64,000 nucleotides of DNA from Paralithodes platypus (GCA_032716605.1 CM064571.1:14524164-14588163), one strand, 5' to 3'; numbered from the stretch's first letter, positions 52,182 to 63,155 are shown. Notes: a model not told the origin generated them from the sequence alone. Program-made: numbers and translations.

Positions 52182-53924
52182 TGTGACGCACCCCAGTGCT
52201 GGGCAACGCAACCTGATTGTACTCCTTGGTACTCCACTGTACCGCCCGTGATCTGGCTACCGTCAGCCGCTATGTATATTGAGTGTGACAACTTATAACT
52301 ATGTTCTTTGTATCTCTGCAAAGGTCTCGTCATGTGCTAACCAGTGGTGGGTTTTGTTTTAAGCCATGTCGAGACCTTCCATTTAATATGTAGTATCAAT
52401 AGAGAAGTTGATAGATAGGATAATGGGAATTCAGAGAGAGAGAGTGAGTTGGGCTTCAGAGCAAGAGGGTAGCAACACGCCGCGCTGCCGGCCGGGTGGT
52501 TGCCAGACGTATGGACTGGTTGGCAGCCTTGCCCTTATAGCTAGGCGCGATAGGGTTGGTAGTCCATTGTTGCCTGCCTGGGCTGGGCCCATGTTGTCGT
52601 ACAGCACACTGCCTGGAGGTTGCTGTTGTGTGTTCCTGACTAGGTTGCCTAGAACCTTTGAGATTCTAACATCCCTTGCTCTCTCTCCCCACTTCTCACG
52701 GTTGCACTCTTTCTCTCTGACGACATTACTCTCATTTCATTCTTCTCTCTATTTAAAAGCATAACCTTCCCTTGAGGTCCTAAAGGAGTTTCAGCACTCA
52801 CCTCTCGTATTACTCTTAGGACAAGCAGTTACATGTATTAGATTTAAGGGGTTAATGTGAACAGCGATCTTCTTGATGAGGATAGTTGGTGACTACATTC
52901 ACGAGTTATATGCCCTCATCATCCATTTGTGACTAGACTGGTGCCATGTGTAAGAGCCCGACCATGCCCAGGAGTTGTCTGTAGAGGGACGAGGACTTAG
53001 CCTTGATTGCATACCGAGCCAGGAGCGAGTGCACCGACTACAGCTCGCTCGTAGTGCGGTTATGAGTAGAGCTTATCCTTGTTCCTCACAGTCTTCTCCT
53101 GGGTTCTCGCTTTCGGTGCTGGGACTTTTCGTGTTGTGACTTGGCCTGCTAGCTAGAACACATGGGGATGATGGTGGGATATCTTTATTTTATGCATTGC
53201 AGCTCTCTTTAAGTATATATCTATAAAACTTTACAATACTCACACACAAGACTATTAATACTTTCATGTATCAATTAACTGCACTGTCGTTTTGCTGCTG
53301 TGTCCGGAGTTCTGTTGCGTAGGGCGCATACGGACTCGGAGGGGAGACAGAGTGAGAGAGCGAAGTAGCCTATGCGGTAGTAGGCTACCGGCGCAGAACT
53401 GTGGCCTGCACCTTTTTAGTTATTCCAAGTATAGTTTCATTATTATAATAAGTGACTACTGTTTATGTTCCTCCCATGTGTATTATATGGTAACTACTGG
53501 GTCATGAACCTCTTGTATGCTACATGCTAGTGCATGTTAGTAGGGGACAGTTAGTGTAGTGCACGCGCTTTCAAGTAGGCGTGTACATTTGTCATTTAGC
53601 ATTTCACTGTCATACCTTTAGCCTGCTTCTATTCTACATTATTAGAGGCTTAATATTAACGTAGTTTCTTGAGTATTGAATTTCTTTAGTAATAACGTAA
53701 CCTATAAATGTCTGAGGGAGTTTAGCCTCATAGCCTACCCCTGTTGTACACTTTCGCCGAGTTAAGGTACCTCGTTACCGTAGACGATAACTCTGTAGGG
53801 CGTTGGTGCTTTTGTTGTCTGGAGCATATAGTATTTGGGACTGGAAGCGAGCGTGTTGTCACTTAAGCCATTTCTGTCCTACGATCAAGAATCCCGAATA
53901 TGTATTGCCGATCCAGCCGTAACA
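52182..53924 (+). mobile_element. Solo LTR nested in the 5' LTR of C
   Basis: A 1,743-bp block begins TGTGACGCACCCCAGTGCTG and ends CCAGCCGTAACA, the same type of termini as the C LTR, with TAGG on both sides (52178-52181 and 53925-53928). The 3' LTR of C reads GAGTTATAGGATACCCCG straight through at the matching point (about 60117), which is the empty site. The sequence is distantly related to the C LTR (shared TATTTAA-type core), so it is a solo LTR of a sister family that inserted after C integrated and then lost its interior by LTR-LTR recombination. Confidence 0.9.
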
Positions 53925-54086
53925 TAGGATACCCCGTTATCGCAGATTTAACTCTGGAGGGTATAGGTGTTTTTGTGTGCCGGCATTATAAGTTCAGGGG
54001 TTGGATCTAGTGTTACCGTTGTGGCTGTGTGCTTTCCTAGTCCAATGATTAAGAGCCCTTGTTTTATACGAGCCCCGGTCGTAACA

Positions 54087-54106
54087 AATGGCGACCTTGC
54101 TTAGGA
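54087..54106 (+). other. Primer-binding site of element C
   Basis: Directly after the 5' LTR the sequence reads AATGGCGACCTTGCTTAGGA. TGGCGACC two bases from the LTR end is a common primer-site form in Gypsy elements. Confidence 0.65.
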
Positions 54107-54311
54107 TTTTGTGAACTTAGAGAAATATTGCAGGAGTGTTGTGGTCATTTGTTTTTGTTTGAAGGAATATAGTGGACACGTGGATTTTTTTTTTTGGCAA
54201 GTAGTATAACACTTAAGAGTCTTCAAGCATTTTTTGAGTGAATAGTGCTACATAAGAGTTTAGGTACTTCTATTTTTTTTATATAAACGTTGAGAATTTT
54301 TGGTGGACACT

Positions 54312-57300
54312 ATGTCGAACGACGGATCAGTGTACAGTGAGGACACAGTACGGGAAACAGAAGCAGCGGGCTTTGTTAGATGACATTAGAGTTATAGCTA
54401 GTGAGGAGGATGCAAGGAAGTTTCTGGAGACACCTATTACTGCTGACCGGGTGTCGGGGATTGATCGGTATGGTCTCCAGTGTTTGGCCACGGTCAAGGG
54501 GCATGTGGGCATTAGCAGCATGTCGAGAGGTGACCTGTGTGCTCGGCGGGGTGCGTGGGGCTTCGGGTGAAGCGGGAGCTGGGGCACCTTCGGCCCAGCC
54601 CCCATTCCACTCGACTCCTACCATGGCGCCCCCTCGGGCTCCGGAGCTGGGTACGTTCCCTCAGGCCGATAGTCACTGGCAGCGTGGTTTGTCACAGGGT
54701 GGGTCTCCAATTGTTGCATCTCCTCCTCCTCAAGGTTTGACTCCAGATATGCTCTTCCAGCTTGAGATGGCTAAGATGCAGCTGCAGCAGAAGCGGGAAT
54801 CTGAGCAGCAGCAGCGGGAGTTTGAGATGGCTAAGATTCAGGCTGAGGAGAGAAGGGCCAGATATGAGCTCGAGCAATGGCAGCGAGAGAATGAGTCTGA
54901 GGAGAGAAAGGCTAGGTACTGTGCAGACATAGATCTTGAGAAGTCTAGGGTGGAGTCGACAGGGCAGCGTCTCGGTTCTGGGAATCGAGGTCTTGATCAG
55001 TCGTTATCGCACCTGCTCAAGTTGGTCCCTATATTTGATGAGTCGGGTGTCACTGAATTTTGTATGCGTTTCGAGAAGAAGTGCCGGGAGCACCAATGGC
55101 CCGAGGTTAAGTGGGCAGCCCTTGTTTCCTCTAGATTGGTTGGCAAAGGACTCAAGGCATATGATGCGTTGCCCTTGGAGTCGTACATCGATTACGCGGT
55201 ATTGAAGGAGGCTGTCCTGCGGGCATATGAGTTACAACTAGAGACGTACAGATTGAAGTTCCGGGGTGTAACGAAGGGTCGTGAGTGCACCTTTCTTGAG
55301 CATGCCCGGGATCTGTCCGATGCATTTGGAAACTGGCTGCGTTCTGAGAAGGCATCGACGTTTGAGGAGTTGAAACAGCTGATGCTTCTAGAACAATTTT
55401 TTAAGTGTACGGGCAGCGATCTGACGTTGAATCTTAAAGAGAAAAACCCAAGAACTCTTCAGGAGGCAGCTGAGATGGCTGACCTTCGGATGTCACTGAT
55501 TCGTAGGTGCGGGTCTGCACAACGGAACGATGCAGGTAACAAGGGGCGCAACACTCCACCCCCCCGAGTCAGTGATACACCATATAACCATTACAACAAG
55601 AGCAACGATACTAAGTCTGACCATAAACCTAATACCGTCCCGTTAAAGAAGGGTCAGGGCCCTTCCCCACCTCAAGGGAAGCCCAAGGGGGAGTTAGAGT
55701 GTTTTCATTGTCATGAGAAGGGCCATTTTGCAAGAGCCTGTCCAAGCAAGCTACCTAATGCAGTCGTGTCTTTGGCTCGCAACATTGGGGTGTCCCCGAA
55801 GTCGTCTGAGTTTGCCCGGGGTATAACGTCAGAGGCTGGGACACAGCCAGTGGAGAAGAATCCGGAAGGCTCGAACCCTGTCCGTGATGTCTTTTGTGAC
55901 CATCGAGGGCATGGCTGCGTGAAGTGGGCAGGTAAGAAGCATGGAGTTGAGCTGTTGCGAGACACGGGTGCCTCTCAGACTTTAATGAAGAACTTTACTG
56001 GTAGACCAATAAACGCGGCACGGGTGGTTGTGGTGCAGGGTATCAATGCTGTCAAGTCATACCCGTTGGTCAGGATGGAACTGGAGGTGGATGGTGTGAC
56101 ACGAGAGTTGGATGTGGGTGTTGTGGAGAACTTGCCTGTTGGGGGCGTCGACCTCCTTCTCGGCAACGACTTTGCGGTGCCTACTTCTGAGGTTTCACCC
56201 TTAGTCGTTGCCGAGAAGCCGGCCGACGTGAGTAGGGAGGAACAGGAGTGGGTAGAGAAGTGTCAAGTACAACCTATGGCGTGCATTGTTACTGGACCTC
56301 TTGCATCCAAAGTGTCACAGCCTATTCCTCAGTCTTCTGATCAACGGAGGAACGGTCGGAAGAAGACGGCTAATGTTGGTAAAAGTTTGGAGAGTTTAGT
56401 ACCAGCAGCGCTTCTTGGCGACTCAGTATTGGCACCATTGTTGGAGTCTGGAGAGGCCCCAGGACCTGTCACAGCTAGTGAGGAGGTAGGGCAGGAAGAG
56501 ACTCCGAGGCAGCAACGTTATGCACAGAGAGAACAAAGGGTTGCTCAGTTTGATATTGGGGGAGGACTTGGGTTGCTTCGGAAGCATCTAGACAAGTTGG
56601 TTCCCTCAGATATTTGTAAACTGCAGTTGGAGGATCCGGAAGTTCAGAAGTGTGGTAATGGTGCTGTCGAGATCAAACACGAGGACGGGGAAACATGTCA
56701 TGTGAACCTGTTGGAGGAGTTTGTGAGGCAACCACCTGAGCAGCCTACTGTCCCTGCGTTGGTCTGCAGCGGCCAAGGTGGAGAAGGAGAGGGGGGCAGT
56801 AGGGCACAGGTGGAGGAGAGTAGGGACTGTCATGTCTCGGCGGAGCAATGGGCGGGGGACACGAGTCTGGTGGCTGTGGAAGCGCTAGAGCACCTGCCTG
56901 AGCAGCAGTGTACAGCGCTCCAGCACCAGCTCGGTTCATACCCCACTGGTCGTGCCGAGCCCCTGAGCCTCACAACTCAGGCGGTGCAAGATGTTCCGCG
57001 GGCAGGTCACGTGAATGTTGAGAGACCGTTAGCCTCGTTGTTTCGGTGGTTCAAGGTGGGCGACAAGGATTGGACATGGTTGTCAGGTCAAGGTCGACCC
57101 ATGGCTGCCAAGGGTGGTGGTCAAAAGGAGGACTTTGAGCAGATTGGTGAGGTTGGCTGTGGCATAGAAGTGCCCAGTCGTCGCATAGCCTCCCAATGCT
57201 GCTCTAGTCGGATGCAACAGCCCTACCATAGACCGACTGTATCTGGCCATGTCGCTAAAAGCGGTGATGCTGCGCAGGCAGATGTAGTCGTAAGGAATGC

Positions 57301-58093
57301 GGGGGTGCGCATGTACGGTATCGGCGGGGAAGCCTTAGCAATAATGAACTATGGGAGTGACTGCACAGGTGGTACTGATTGTCCCTCTCATGACCTGGCT
57401 GTTCTAGGGACGAAGGTGGAGAAGGAGGGAGACTACAGGTTAGAAGCTGCGGTCTCGGCTGGGTTGTGGGAGGGCACTAGGATTGTTGTTCTGCGAGATA
57501 AGTTGTTTACTAGGCTGTGGCAGTGCATCCGCATGTTTGTTGCTTCTCCAGGCCTGATGTACGGGGTAGAATCCGACATGGAGGCTGGAGACAGTGCGAG
57601 GCTCAGTTTAATTCCCTACCGTATAAATCCTGCTAAAAAGTCTGTCGTGAAAACAGAGCTAGACGACATTTGGAAAAAGGGTCTGAGGGATAAAGTATGT
57701 CGTGAGTGGTCGTTGCCTGTAACTTGGCAACCTGTGTTAAGTGGCAAGATCAGTGAGTGTGTTGATTGCGAGAGTGTGTGTGCATTATCCCTGACAGACG
57801 CCTATACCTTATCGAGAGTTGACGACACCATAGACCGCCTCGGGGCTGCATCACCTATCACGAAGGTAGAACTAGTGAAAGGTTATTGGCAGGCCCCGTT
57901 GCCGGAAAGAGCGAAGAGAAATGCCAGTCTTGTGTTGAACTGGGCAGTTTATCAGTGCCAGGTGTTGTTGTGCTGCCGGAACACAAGTTGGATGTGTGGC
58001 ATGCTAAGGGCACTGATAATGTTGTGGCTGATTGTTTGTCACAGGAGGGTTTGTTTGCAGGAGAATCCTCGCCGTTCAGTCAGTGTGTGTTGA
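54312..58093 (+). pseudogene. Element C gag-pol with SCAN-like gag and deleted pol
   Basis: A 1,230-codon frame is open from 54401. Its first 45 or so codons are probably read in the wrong frame, because a more protein-like N-terminus (RALLDDIRVIASEEDARKFL) lies in the overlapping frame at 54337-54570 and an ATG stands at 54312. Counted from 54401: a Gln/Glu/Arg coiled coil at 115-190; a SCAN-like capsid domain at about 204-370 (LKLVPIFDESGVTEFCMRFE, GKGLKAYDAL, LKEAVLRAYEL, LMLLEQFF); a CCHC knuckle CFHCHEKGHFARAC at about 433-446; a retropepsin active site LLRDTGASQTL at about 517-527, ending VDLLLGNDFA. A linker leads to a residual RT piece near 1130-1180 (DAYTLSRVDDTIDRLGAA, VELVKGYWQAPL). 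From about 57925 to 57965 the sequence jumps to the end of RNase H, seen in another frame as WHAKGTDNVVADCLS. RT palm, most of RNase H and the integrase are missing. Confidence 0.85.
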
Positions 58094-58476
58094 GAGTGGA
58101 GAAAAACTAGGCTTGCCCCTGTAAGTGCAGCCGCCATAAACATATTAAAAAAATAAAAAATCACTTAAAAACTCTTTCTTTTGATAGTTAATTGTAAGTT
58201 GCCTATGTTATAGCTAAAGTCCTAAGTTGAACCTGTCTTTCACTTAGGAGGCTGGGTTCTGTGAAGCTCGCTCTGGGAGCATAGCAGGCTAAAATTATAT
58301 TATTATGTTTGGGAGGGGTTATAAGATTTTCTTTATGTTGATATGTTGTTTTATGTAAGATTGAGCTTTGCATTTCATTTCTGGCGGAGTGGTTATGTGT
58401 GACAGGTCTTGTCGGCATTCTACCTTGTCAGATATCGTGCTCGCCTAATGTTGAGCGTCCTATATCTTGGGCGGGG
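58094..58476 (+). other. 3' untranslated region of element C
   Basis: Non-coding, with A-rich stretches near 58145. A purine-rich TTGGGCGGGG just before the 3' LTR (about 58467-58476) is a weak candidate polypurine tract. Confidence 0.5.
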
Positions 58477-60283
58477 TGTGACACCTGCCAGCGTTGGCAG
58501 AATCGCCTCCCGGTAGCCACTAGCACTCGCCAGGGCAGTGAAATGGGCTACAGTCTGTCTACAATGTTGTACTTTCTTTCTTGTGAATCGTCATGTCACA
58601 GGCAGGGTAGAAGTGGTCTTTGTTTTCGCCTGTGACAATGCATTGTATTTTATATCATGAGTTGAACATAAGATGCATTGTAGTGAAGGAGAGAGAGAGC
58701 GAGCGAGCAGGGTGGGGGAGGTGAGTGTTGCTTTTCCTCCTCCTCCCTCCTCCCTCCCGGAGGAGTTGCTGGCCCGCGTGGTCTTTTCTCTCGGTTTTGA
58801 TTGGCTGGTGGTTCCTAACGCCTTCTGCAGGCCTGCTGCCGGGTGACGTAGCGGCCTGTGATTGGCTGACCACCGTGCCTTTGTGTGGGATCCTGGAGGG
58901 GTCCAGAGCAGCTATTCTCCTCAGAGCTTTCCTGACTAGCATACCCTTCACATGTCCCTTGCCCCCCTGTCTCCCAACTTCTACCTATAGAGCACTTTCT
59001 CTCTCTCTCAACTTCTTACCTCTCATTCTTCTACTCTATTTAATATCATAACTTCCCTTTGGTTATGCACGATTTCATATATCGGCCATCGTATTATATG
59101 CTGAAGCTCTCAGATAACACATGTTTAGTTAGGCATTTTGGAAGGGTTGCCATTTTTGTCTGTAGAGGTTTGACACACTCACGGTGTCTCCCTTCCTGTA
59201 TCGTGGTGGTCTGCTGGGGGATTTAATGCTAGACTGGGATAAGGCTACTGGTGTTGTGATTTCCGATGTGTACTAGATTTTGTTGAACCTGTACAATCGC
59301 AACGGAGACGTGGGAAGCCTAGGTGGTCTTTCTGACTGTGTACCTTGTGAGTTTAGCGCTGTGTTGCGAGTGAGGGCTTTTGCCTCTGCCACCCAACACT
59401 GTGCTAACTCGTTTGCTTTGACTTTGAGAGGGTCGCCAGGAGAGAACCAGATACTAGCGATCTGGATCTCTCAAGAGAGCACCCCGTCAATTAACGTAAT
59501 TTGGCCGCACAGCCTTAAGGACTTCGCTAGGCTACGAGCCGCTTGCTCAGCCATTGTTTCCTAGCCTACTACATCCCAGCTAGACTTTATTCGCCTAGCA
59601 GACACCAGATTTAGATTATAGACTCTTTCTGTTATGTATGCATTATTATTCACGGCATTTATTAGTCTAGGTTGTTGTTGAGTTCCACAACCCTAGTAGG
59701 CTGTTTCGTTGATGAGGAAGTACTTCTTTTGCTGTTTGAGTTCCTACTATTGCGCAGTTATTATTCCCGTGCCAGTTAACCCTATATGTCCTTACAATTG
59801 TCATATCCTGTTCCTGCTTTATACTACAGTTCAAAATCCGATACGATCATCTTACCCTAGCATCAGACTTTCTTCAGAAGATTCCTGCTCGATGCTTTGG
59901 GACTTTCGTTCACTTTCTTTAGTACAGTATAGGAGTGACAGTTCATTATTGTTTAGAGTAACTTTAAATATACTTTCTTCTAGTTTGCATTAAATCATTG
60001 GAGTGATTTAATTAAGATCTATCTTTTCCTAGTATACCTTATTACCGTAATTGTATGTTGTTGTGATCAGGCTGTATCAGAGATCATCAGCCTGTAGTAG
60101 TAGTGCACTTATACTGAGTTATAGGATACCCCGTTATCGCAGATTTAACTCTGGAGGGTATAGGTGTTTTTGTGCGCCGGCATTATAATTTCAGGGGTTG
60201 GATCTAGTGTTACCGTTGTGGCTGTGTGCTTTCCTAGTCCAATGATTAAGAGCCCTTGTTTTATACGAGCCCCGGTCGTAACA
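58477..60283 (+). repeat. 3' LTR of element C
   Basis: 1,807 bp, TGTGACACCTGCCAGCGTTG to GGTCGTAACA. It is nearly identical to the 5' LTR outside the nested solo LTR, and preserves the empty site for that solo LTR near 60117-60130. Confidence 0.9.
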
Positions 60284-60287
60284 GTGG

Positions 60288-60444
60288 TGTTGATCATGAT
60301 AAGACTTGAACAAACATGACTTGGCAGCTCCCGTGTCGATTAACAAGCGGACAGAAATGTCCTTGATTTTGGCCATGTAATAAATGGGGGCAGTGCGGTC
60401 AGTTATGGCGTCCCCCGCCGAGGCCATCGTGGGCGGGGGGTACT
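60288..60444 (-). pseudogene. Element B protease, N-terminal half with active site
   Basis: A minus-strand frame from an ATG at 60427, open upstream into the end of gag. It contains ITDRTAPIYYMAKI, then the retropepsin active-site signature VRLLIDTGAAKSCLF at about 60320-60362. Element C interrupts the protein at about 60287; the C-terminal half is at 50290-50528. Relative to gag the protease frame is -1, and it is open across the gag stop. Confidence 0.8.
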
Positions 60445-60451
60445 TTAAAAA
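60444..60451 (-). promoter_or_regulatory. Candidate -1 frameshift site at the gag stop
   Basis: On the minus strand gag ends in a T5A3 run, so the last sense codon TTT is preceded by T and followed by the TAA stop. The protease frame is -1 and open here, so a one-base backward slip on the T run would join gag to protease. It is not a textbook X XXY YYZ heptamer, and no downstream structure was identified. Confidence 0.35.
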
Positions 60452-61359
60452 TCCTGGGAGTCGGTATCTACCTCCTCCAGGGTTTCCTCGGTATCATCTG
60501 AGGTCATGATAGGGGCTATTTCTCCGGTGTGCATTTCCTCCATTTCTTCCTCTTGTCCCAACTCCTCTTCATTTACAGAAATGCGAGGAGTAAAGGGGCG
60601 AGGTTTGGCAGAGTCACGAATTTGATGGAGGGCACACTGAGCACTACAGGCAGGGAAATCATAGGGGTTGATAATTACTAATGTAGGGTTTTTACTTTGG
60701 TAGGTGTTGTAGGTTTTGTTCCGGTTGAAGATTCTGCGTGGCTTGGTAGGTTGGAACCGGGGCCTACTGGGTTGGGGCTTTCCGGAAGGGTAGGTCGGTC
60801 TGTTGTGGAAGGATGAGGATTGGTAGGCATTCTTGGAGTTGAAGGTTTGGGCCTTGGGGTTGTGGTGGTCGAGGTGCTGCGGGTGCGTGGGAAACCTCTT
60901 TATTACAGCGATTTGGGTGGGTGCTTCTGTGCGCACGGCCAAAATACGTCGGATCGTGATGAGATCTTTTTTATATCCAACGAAATCGTGCACACGGAAA
61001 TGATCTTTTACTGCTGAGGGCAATATTGATACAAGGTTGACCAGAATCTGCTGCTCTTGCTGGATTCTGGTCAATATGGGGAAAGACACTTTTATATGTT
61101 GGGCGATCTTATTCACTGTGGCATCTAAATCGCCTTCGAATTTAGTGTCTTGGATACGGGTGTGGGCCACGAAAACGCCCAACGAAGGCTTAATGGCTTC
61201 TATCACTATTGGGCGAAATTCGTCCCATGTGAGAGCAGGGTGCACTTGGTAGGCAACCAGGGAAACGGCTTTTCCCAGGTGCGTTAATGTCACGGCTATC
61301 TTTTCTGCGTCCGTGGTATAAACTAGGTCAAGTACGGGTTTCACTATGTCCATGAACAT
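60445..61359 (-). CDS. gag of element B
   Basis: 304 codons from the ATG at 61359. The homologous frame of element A starts about 12 codons earlier relative to the shared block, and here the corresponding ATG (in CATCATGGCG) is out of frame, suggesting a small indel at the N-terminus. The N-terminal 150 residues are helix-rich and capsid-like (DIVKPVLDLVYTTDAEKIAV, LTWDEFRPIVIEAIKPSLG, LVNLVSILPSAV). The middle is basic and Pro/Gln/Asn-rich (SGKPQPSRPRFQPTKPRR), suited to RNA binding. The C-terminus is acidic (EEELGQEEEMEEM, ETLEEVDTDS). No canonical CCHC knuckle is present; the only Cys-rich spot is CSAQCALH. It is followed by the protease in the -1 frame. Confidence 0.75.
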   Translation of the reverse strand: MFMDIVKPVLDLVYTTDAEKIAVTLTHLGKAVSLVAYQVHPALTWDEFRPIVIEAIKPSLGVFVAHTRIQDTKFEGDLDATVNKIAQHIKVSFPILTRIQQEQQILVNLVSILPSAVKDHFRVHDFVGYKKDLITIRRILAVRTEAPTQIAVIKRFPTHPQHLDHHNPKAQTFNSKNAYQSSSFHNRPTYPSGKPQPSRPRFQPTKPRRIFNRNKTYNTYQSKNPTLVIINPYDFPACSAQCALHQIRDSAKPRPFTPRISVNEEELGQEEEMEEMHTGEIAPIMTSDDTEETLEEVDTDSQDF

Positions 61360-61480
61360 TTCGATCTCGTAAGTTTCTCCATCATAATGTGGGATGGGGA
61401 TGTGAGAACGTGCGCCATGATGTTATCGTGTTCTGGCTGTTCCTACCTTGCAATGTAATGCAACCTTTTATCCGAATCAA

Positions 61481-61499
61481 GAACCACCGCTGCCGCCAA
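61481..61499 (-). other. Primer-binding site of element B
   Basis: On the minus strand the LTR end CATAACA is followed by TTGGCGGCAGCGGTGGTTC, equivalent to the site in element A with one change in the first ten bases. Confidence 0.65.
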
Positions 61500-62933
61500 T
61501 GTTATGCCCTGTTTTTCTACAGGATTAACTTGGGTAATGTGAGTTCTAACTGACTGGGTATATAAGGCTGCATGCACAAAACAAGGTATGAGGAATAGAG
61601 AACACAAGTTAAACACACGGTAACAAGACACACGATCACGTTTATTGATGATGGTTAATAGGAAGCATAAGAAGGTATGAACACTCGTACAAGACAAATG
61701 ATAGAATTGAACAACTAGCATTAAGTGGATCTGGATGGAGCCTAGTCTCCCACTTCCAACATTCAGGTATTAATCTTCTGATCACTGGCTTTGTTCGCAA
61801 GTTTATACTGGAGACCCTCAATGTTACTTACAGATTCAATTCCACTATTTAGATTGATTACTGGTAGCTCTGGTGCACAAGTAGTAGTTCACAGACTAGA
61901 TTAGACACGCGTATTTTAGAGCACGGGAATTCTAGTAACCTCAGGGGGTACTGATCTAAGTTTTATATTCTTATAGCAGAAACACGTAGAACGCAAATCA
62001 GTGGGCGAACATTAGATATCACTAGGGTTTTACTTCTATGTAATAATATCTAGATATATGGGTAATTACGAGAGTTAATATCGCCTGTTAAATAATAAAC
62101 ACTGATACGCTTAGCACCTCCTAATTGAATGGTTATATATGAATTATACTGGGGCAAAGATATAGCCACTTCATAGAAATATTAATAAGTGAGTCTCTAA
62201 ATAGCACTGTAACACTGTAGTACTGATAGAGTGAATCTTGGGTAGTATTTGATTGGTCTGGTCCTGGTTATCTTGCGTCCGTGATGTTGGGGGCTAACGA
62301 CTGGTTCCGCGGCCGTCCAGGTGGTCCATATGTAGGAAGTTCTCAAGACGGATCTCTTGGCGATCGTTGCTGGCTACACTTATATACCCACTGGTTTGTG
62401 AAGGTTATAAGGTGCACGTAGATTTCTTGTATGTGGACAGATGCTTCTATTTCAATCTGCCACGGAGTCTGCCGGCTCTGGAACTCAATTCTCAGGAACA
62501 ACACAAGGGCAGAGCTAGAGGTCAACTTAAGGGGGCCAGCCACTGGTTGGTGTCTATCTTTCAACTGATTTTACTGGGGTCTGGAGCTGGGTTTATAGGC
62601 TCGGTTTTGGACCCTGTAGGCCATAGGGATCTCGAGTTCTTATGGATTTATTTAAGCTCTCAATGGATCCGGGAACTAGGTAAGGTGGTGATTACTGTTG
62701 TGGCACATGGCTATATGGAGCCTTCATAATGTGATATAACTGAGCCTTAGTAAGAAGTATTATTTTGGCTATACTGGAAGTATTTAGGGGAGAGAGACTG
62801 GATCTACTTTGCGAGGAGGACTGGGACAGCTGTGATAGGAGCGTCTCTCTTAGATTGTTCAGTCTTCGTTCTATGGTATAGCTGAGGTGCTAATTTGGTT
62901 ATCAGAGTATGCAAGAAAGGTTAATGGGTTATT
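61500..62933 (-). repeat. Truncated 5' LTR of element B
   Basis: Matches 37519 to about 38958 closely, starting TGTTATGCCCTG. The match ends at GGTTAATGGGTTATT (62933), where the other LTR continues GTGGGTTAATAG. From here an AT-rich decamer leads into element D. Loss or displacement of the rest of this LTR removes the upstream part of B's own promoter region. Confidence 0.8.
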
Positions 62934-62943
62934 ATAATAATAA

Positions 62944-63155
62944 TGTATACACCACTATTGTCCAACACCATATGGCACCACACACACTTTAGACTTGCGG
63001 GCGCCTCTGGCACCCAGGCCTGTGGAGGCAGCAAGTCCTTCAGTTCACACCAGACTCTCACATAACCAACCAGCGTCTCGGCGCTCCTGTAATCAACCCT
63101 AGCCAATAAAGGATTGAAGAGTACTGGTGTTATATCTCCATTCATCTTTATTATA
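62944..63155 (+). repeat. LTR of element D
   Basis: A 212-bp block starting TGTATACACCACTATTGTCC and ending CATCTTTATTATA. It contains AATAAA at 63105-63110 and is directly followed by TGGCGCAGTGTATATCAG, a typical primer-binding site. The short length and this primer site suggest a Gypsy element of the mag-like type. The partner LTR is beyond the window. Confidence 0.6.

Larger units (their letters stand above)
50533..54086 (+). repeat. 5' LTR of element C, with nested solo LTR
   Basis: It starts TGTGACGCCTGCCAGCGTTG and ends CCCCGGTCGTAACA. Outside the nested block it matches the 3' LTR with only scattered differences noticed. ORFs of 63-108 codons that occur identically in both LTRs (for example 50783-51109 and 58725-59051) reflect the duplicated DNA and show no protein family. 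Confidence 0.9.
50533..60283 (+). mobile_element. Gypsy-type LTR retrotransposon C, plus strand
   Basis: LTRs 50533-54086 and 58477-60283 both begin TGTGAC and end GTAACA. GTGG flanks the element at 50529-50532 and 60284-60287, a 4-bp duplication. The 5' LTR (3,554 bp) equals the 3' LTR (1,807 bp) plus a nested solo LTR and its 4-bp duplication. The interior has a primer site, a long gag-pol frame and a short 3' region. Most of pol is deleted, so C is non-autonomous in its present form. It lies inside the protease gene of element B. Confidence 0.9.
37519..62933 (-). mobile_element. Gypsy-type LTR retrotransposon B, minus strand
   Basis: LTRs related to those of element A bound a region that encodes, in minus-strand order, gag, protease, proline-rich linker, RT, RNase H, integrase, a proline-rich tail and a small C-terminal domain. 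The protease-RT-RNase H-integrase order is that of the Gypsy (Ty3) group. Two later insertions split it: a jockey-like LINE (41993-45290) and LTR element C (50533-60283). The upstream LTR is cut at 62933 by element D. Frameshifts and a lost integrase catalytic residue show it is dead. As the pol-bearing relative of A it is the kind of element that could have mobilised A. Confidence 0.85.
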
